The position numbers were made by a program, and so were the translations under genes. A stretch of 6,624 nucleotides of DNA, taken from contig CATOLC010000049.1 of assembly GCA_951800855.1 (NCBI GenBank), forward strand, positions 1-6,624, in the 5' to 3' direction. Source of the stretch: an uncultured Ruminococcus sp. (lineage in GTDB: Bacteria; Bacillota; Clostridia; Oscillospirales; Acutalibacteraceae). A model generated the notes under the pieces. That model saw only the letters and a program-made list of their open reading frames with translations, was not told the DNA's origin and did not search any database. Below, in pieces: positions 5,860-6,624 of this stretch (the stretch's first letter is position 1; every line of letters starts with the position of its first letter).

Positions 5860-5872
5860 GTTTACGGTAAAC
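5860..5872. promoter_or_regulatory. Short perfect inverted repeat in the divergent spacer
   Basis: GTTTAC-G-GTAAAC is a perfect 6-1-6 inverted repeat between the divergent BofC-like and thyX genes. It lies about 50 bases upstream of the thyX -35 box and about 110 upstream of the BofC-like start. Symmetry and place suit a regulator-binding site, but a repeat this short can occur by chance. Confidence 0.25.
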
Positions 5873-5922
5873 ATGACCAAAAATTTTGAAAATGCCTTTA
5901 CATAATACGAAAATATATTTAA

Positions 5923-5951
5923 TTGAACTAACAAAAAAACTTTGATATAAT
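5923..5951 (+). promoter_or_regulatory. Sigma-A promoter for thyX
   Basis: TTGAAC (5923-5928), a 17-base spacer and a perfect TATAAT (5946-5951). Start would be near 5958, giving a leader of about 64 bases to the thyX TTG start at 6022. Confidence 0.65.
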
Positions 5952-6005
5952 TGAGGAAAATTTTATTGAAAGGCAAAAACATCCGCTGAAAAACTTAAAA
6001 ATTAA

Positions 6006-6024
6006 AGGAGGAATTTTAAATTTG
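6006..6024 (+). promoter_or_regulatory. Ribosome binding site that fixes a TTG start for thyX
   Basis: AGGAGG at 6006-6011 lies ten bases before TTG (6022-6024). No ATG or GTG in frame lies nearby, and translation from the TTG gives the normal ThyX N-terminus (MLKVSLLSYTP), so the TTG start is well supported. Confidence 0.75.
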
Positions 6025-6486
6025 TTAAAAGTAAGCCTTCTATCATACACTCCTTATGCAGAAAAAATTGTGGCCTCTGCTGCCAAGCTTTGCTATTCTC
6101 CGTGTTCCATAGAAGAAATTGGAGAAAAGCTTACTGATGAAGGAACAAGTAAATTTATAAGTATGCTCTCAAAAATAGGTCACGAAAGCCCAATTGAACA
6201 TGCAAATTTTACTTTTGGCATAGAGGGGGTATCCAGAGCATTTCTTGCCCAGCTCACACGCCACAGAATAGCATCTTACAGCGTTCAAAGTCAAAGATAT
6301 GTAAAGGAAAACCACTTTGAATATGTAGTCCCGCCGGAAATAGAGAATTCTCCTGAGGCTAAAGAAGAATTTTTGTCTGCGATGGAAAAAGCACAGGAAA
6401 GCTACGATAAATTGGCACAAATCTTAATGGACAAGCATAAAAAAAAGTTTATTTCTCTTGGCATGAATTCCTCGCATTCCTTTTGA
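6022..6486 (+). CDS. thyX: FAD-dependent thymidylate synthase ThyX, 3'-truncated (probably broken)
   Basis: ThyX methylates dUMP to dTMP using methylene-tetrahydrofolate and reduced FAD, as a cytoplasmic homotetramer. The frame gives 154 residues; complete ThyX proteins are usually about 220-260. The N-terminal part is typical: MLKVSLLSYTP (1-11), GHESPIEH (53-60) and the family signature RHRx7S at R80-H81-R82...S90, within RHRIASYSVQSQRY. Family resemblance continues to about residue 148 (GM), after which come only SSHSF and a stop. Missing is the conserved C-terminal third (the usual DARYVLP, NARSL and QWEIR blocks), needed for dUMP and FAD binding. Downstream bases read instead as a HAD hydrolase fragment on the opposite strand. 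The product is therefore unlikely to be functional as written. Either the gene is truly disrupted or the window end is a chimeric assembly. Start TTG and a strong promoter are intact. Confidence 0.9.
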   Translation: MLKVSLLSYTPYAEKIVASAAKLCYSPCSIEEIGEKLTDEGTSKFISMLSKIGHESPIEHANFTFGIEGVSRAFLAQLTRHRIASYSVQSQRYVKENHFEYVVPPEIENSPEAKEEFLSAMEKAQESYDKLAQILMDKHKKKFISLGMNSSHSF

Positions 6487-6624
6487 TTTTGCAACTTGGA
6501 TGTTACGTTTGTTATCATCAATCAATATGCATTCAGACACGGCTGCACCAATTCTTTCACATGCTTTTTCAAGACCTTTTTCATCTTCTTTTCACATTTG
6601 CCATTTTCATAACTTTCTGTGATA
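6424..6624 (-). pseudogene. C-terminal fragment of a HAD-superfamily hydrolase, frameshifted
   Basis: The minus strand reads LEKACERIG, then ECILIDDNKRNIQVAKSKGM and RGIH, from about 6582 down to 6463. LIDDN is HAD motif IV, whose acidic pair binds the catalytic magnesium, followed by the usual N-x2-x-A-K-x-x-GM helix and loop. HAD enzymes are cytoplasmic phosphatases or phosphoglucomutase-like proteins; the substrate cannot be told from this piece. Upstream, the same frame meets TGA (plus-map 6592-6594), but the neighbouring frame at 6586-6623 continues in HAD style (ITESYENGKCEKK, compare the usual Y-E-x-G-x-x-K-P), indicating a single-base-type frameshift near 6583-6594. At its 3' end the frame runs into thyX sequence and stops at 6424, so residues after about RGIH are probably not native. 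It continues past the window's right edge. Confidence 0.6.

Noticed and set aside
5746..5982. Minus-strand open frame of 78 codons upstream of the BofC-like gene
   Set aside because: AT-driven Phe/Ile/Asn/Lys composition, no ribosome binding site, and it covers the thyX promoter and the spacer signals.
1..6624. CRISPR array, tRNA or rRNA gene, toxin-antitoxin or phage module
   Set aside because: No regularly spaced repeats, cloverleaf-forming segments, rRNA-like blocks or paired small genes were found on reading both strands.

Overview
The window looks like chromosome of an AT-rich, endospore-forming member of the Clostridia, most likely Oscillospiraceae/Ruminococcaceae-like. Three things point there: a complete SpoIID gene behind a near-consensus sigma-E promoter, a small protein resembling the C-terminal domain of the sporulation checkpoint protein BofC, and a lysine/glutamate-rich, A/T-biased coding style with AGGAGG-type ribosome binding sites. 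The lineage is inference from gene content and protein style; no database search was possible.

Layout from left to right. 29-799 (minus) encodes an unrecognised multi-pass membrane protein. It is divergent from spoIID (941-1939, plus), and the shared spacer carries a strong sigma-A promoter for the membrane protein overlapping a strong sigma-E promoter for spoIID. trpS (2036-3064, plus) follows spoIID in the same direction and is intact. From 3065 to 4145 the gene density falls. This stretch holds one small, lysine-poor secreted-type protein of unknown function (3447-3815) with its own sigma-A promoter and a palindrome at the predicted start site. It is followed by a long imperfect hairpin and a 129-bp AT-rich element bounded by GGGAGTGT inverted repeats (3856-3984), which looks like a miniature mobile element. 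A much weaker look-alike lies at about 3224-3350.

4146-5423 (plus) encodes a membrane-anchored GHL10/DUF187 family glycosidase-like protein. Its stop codon interlocks with that of the convergent BofC-like gene (5420-5749, minus). After a divergent spacer with a clear sigma-A promoter, thyX begins at a TTG codon (6022). The thyX frame loses family resemblance near residue 148, about 100 residues short of a normal ThyX. Beyond about 6460 the DNA instead reads, on the minus strand, as the C-terminal part of a HAD-superfamily hydrolase with an apparent frameshift. The right end is therefore either a genuine rearrangement or a chimeric assembly join.

Functionally, spoIID and the BofC-like gene belong to the sporulation programme, and the GHL10 protein may act on the same kind of peptide-free glycan strands as SpoIID. 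trpS and thyX are housekeeping genes. I see no convincing new defence, toxin or biosynthetic system. The most noteworthy items are the end-of-window junction, the interlocked sigma-A/sigma-E promoters, the inverted-repeat element and the orphan secreted protein.
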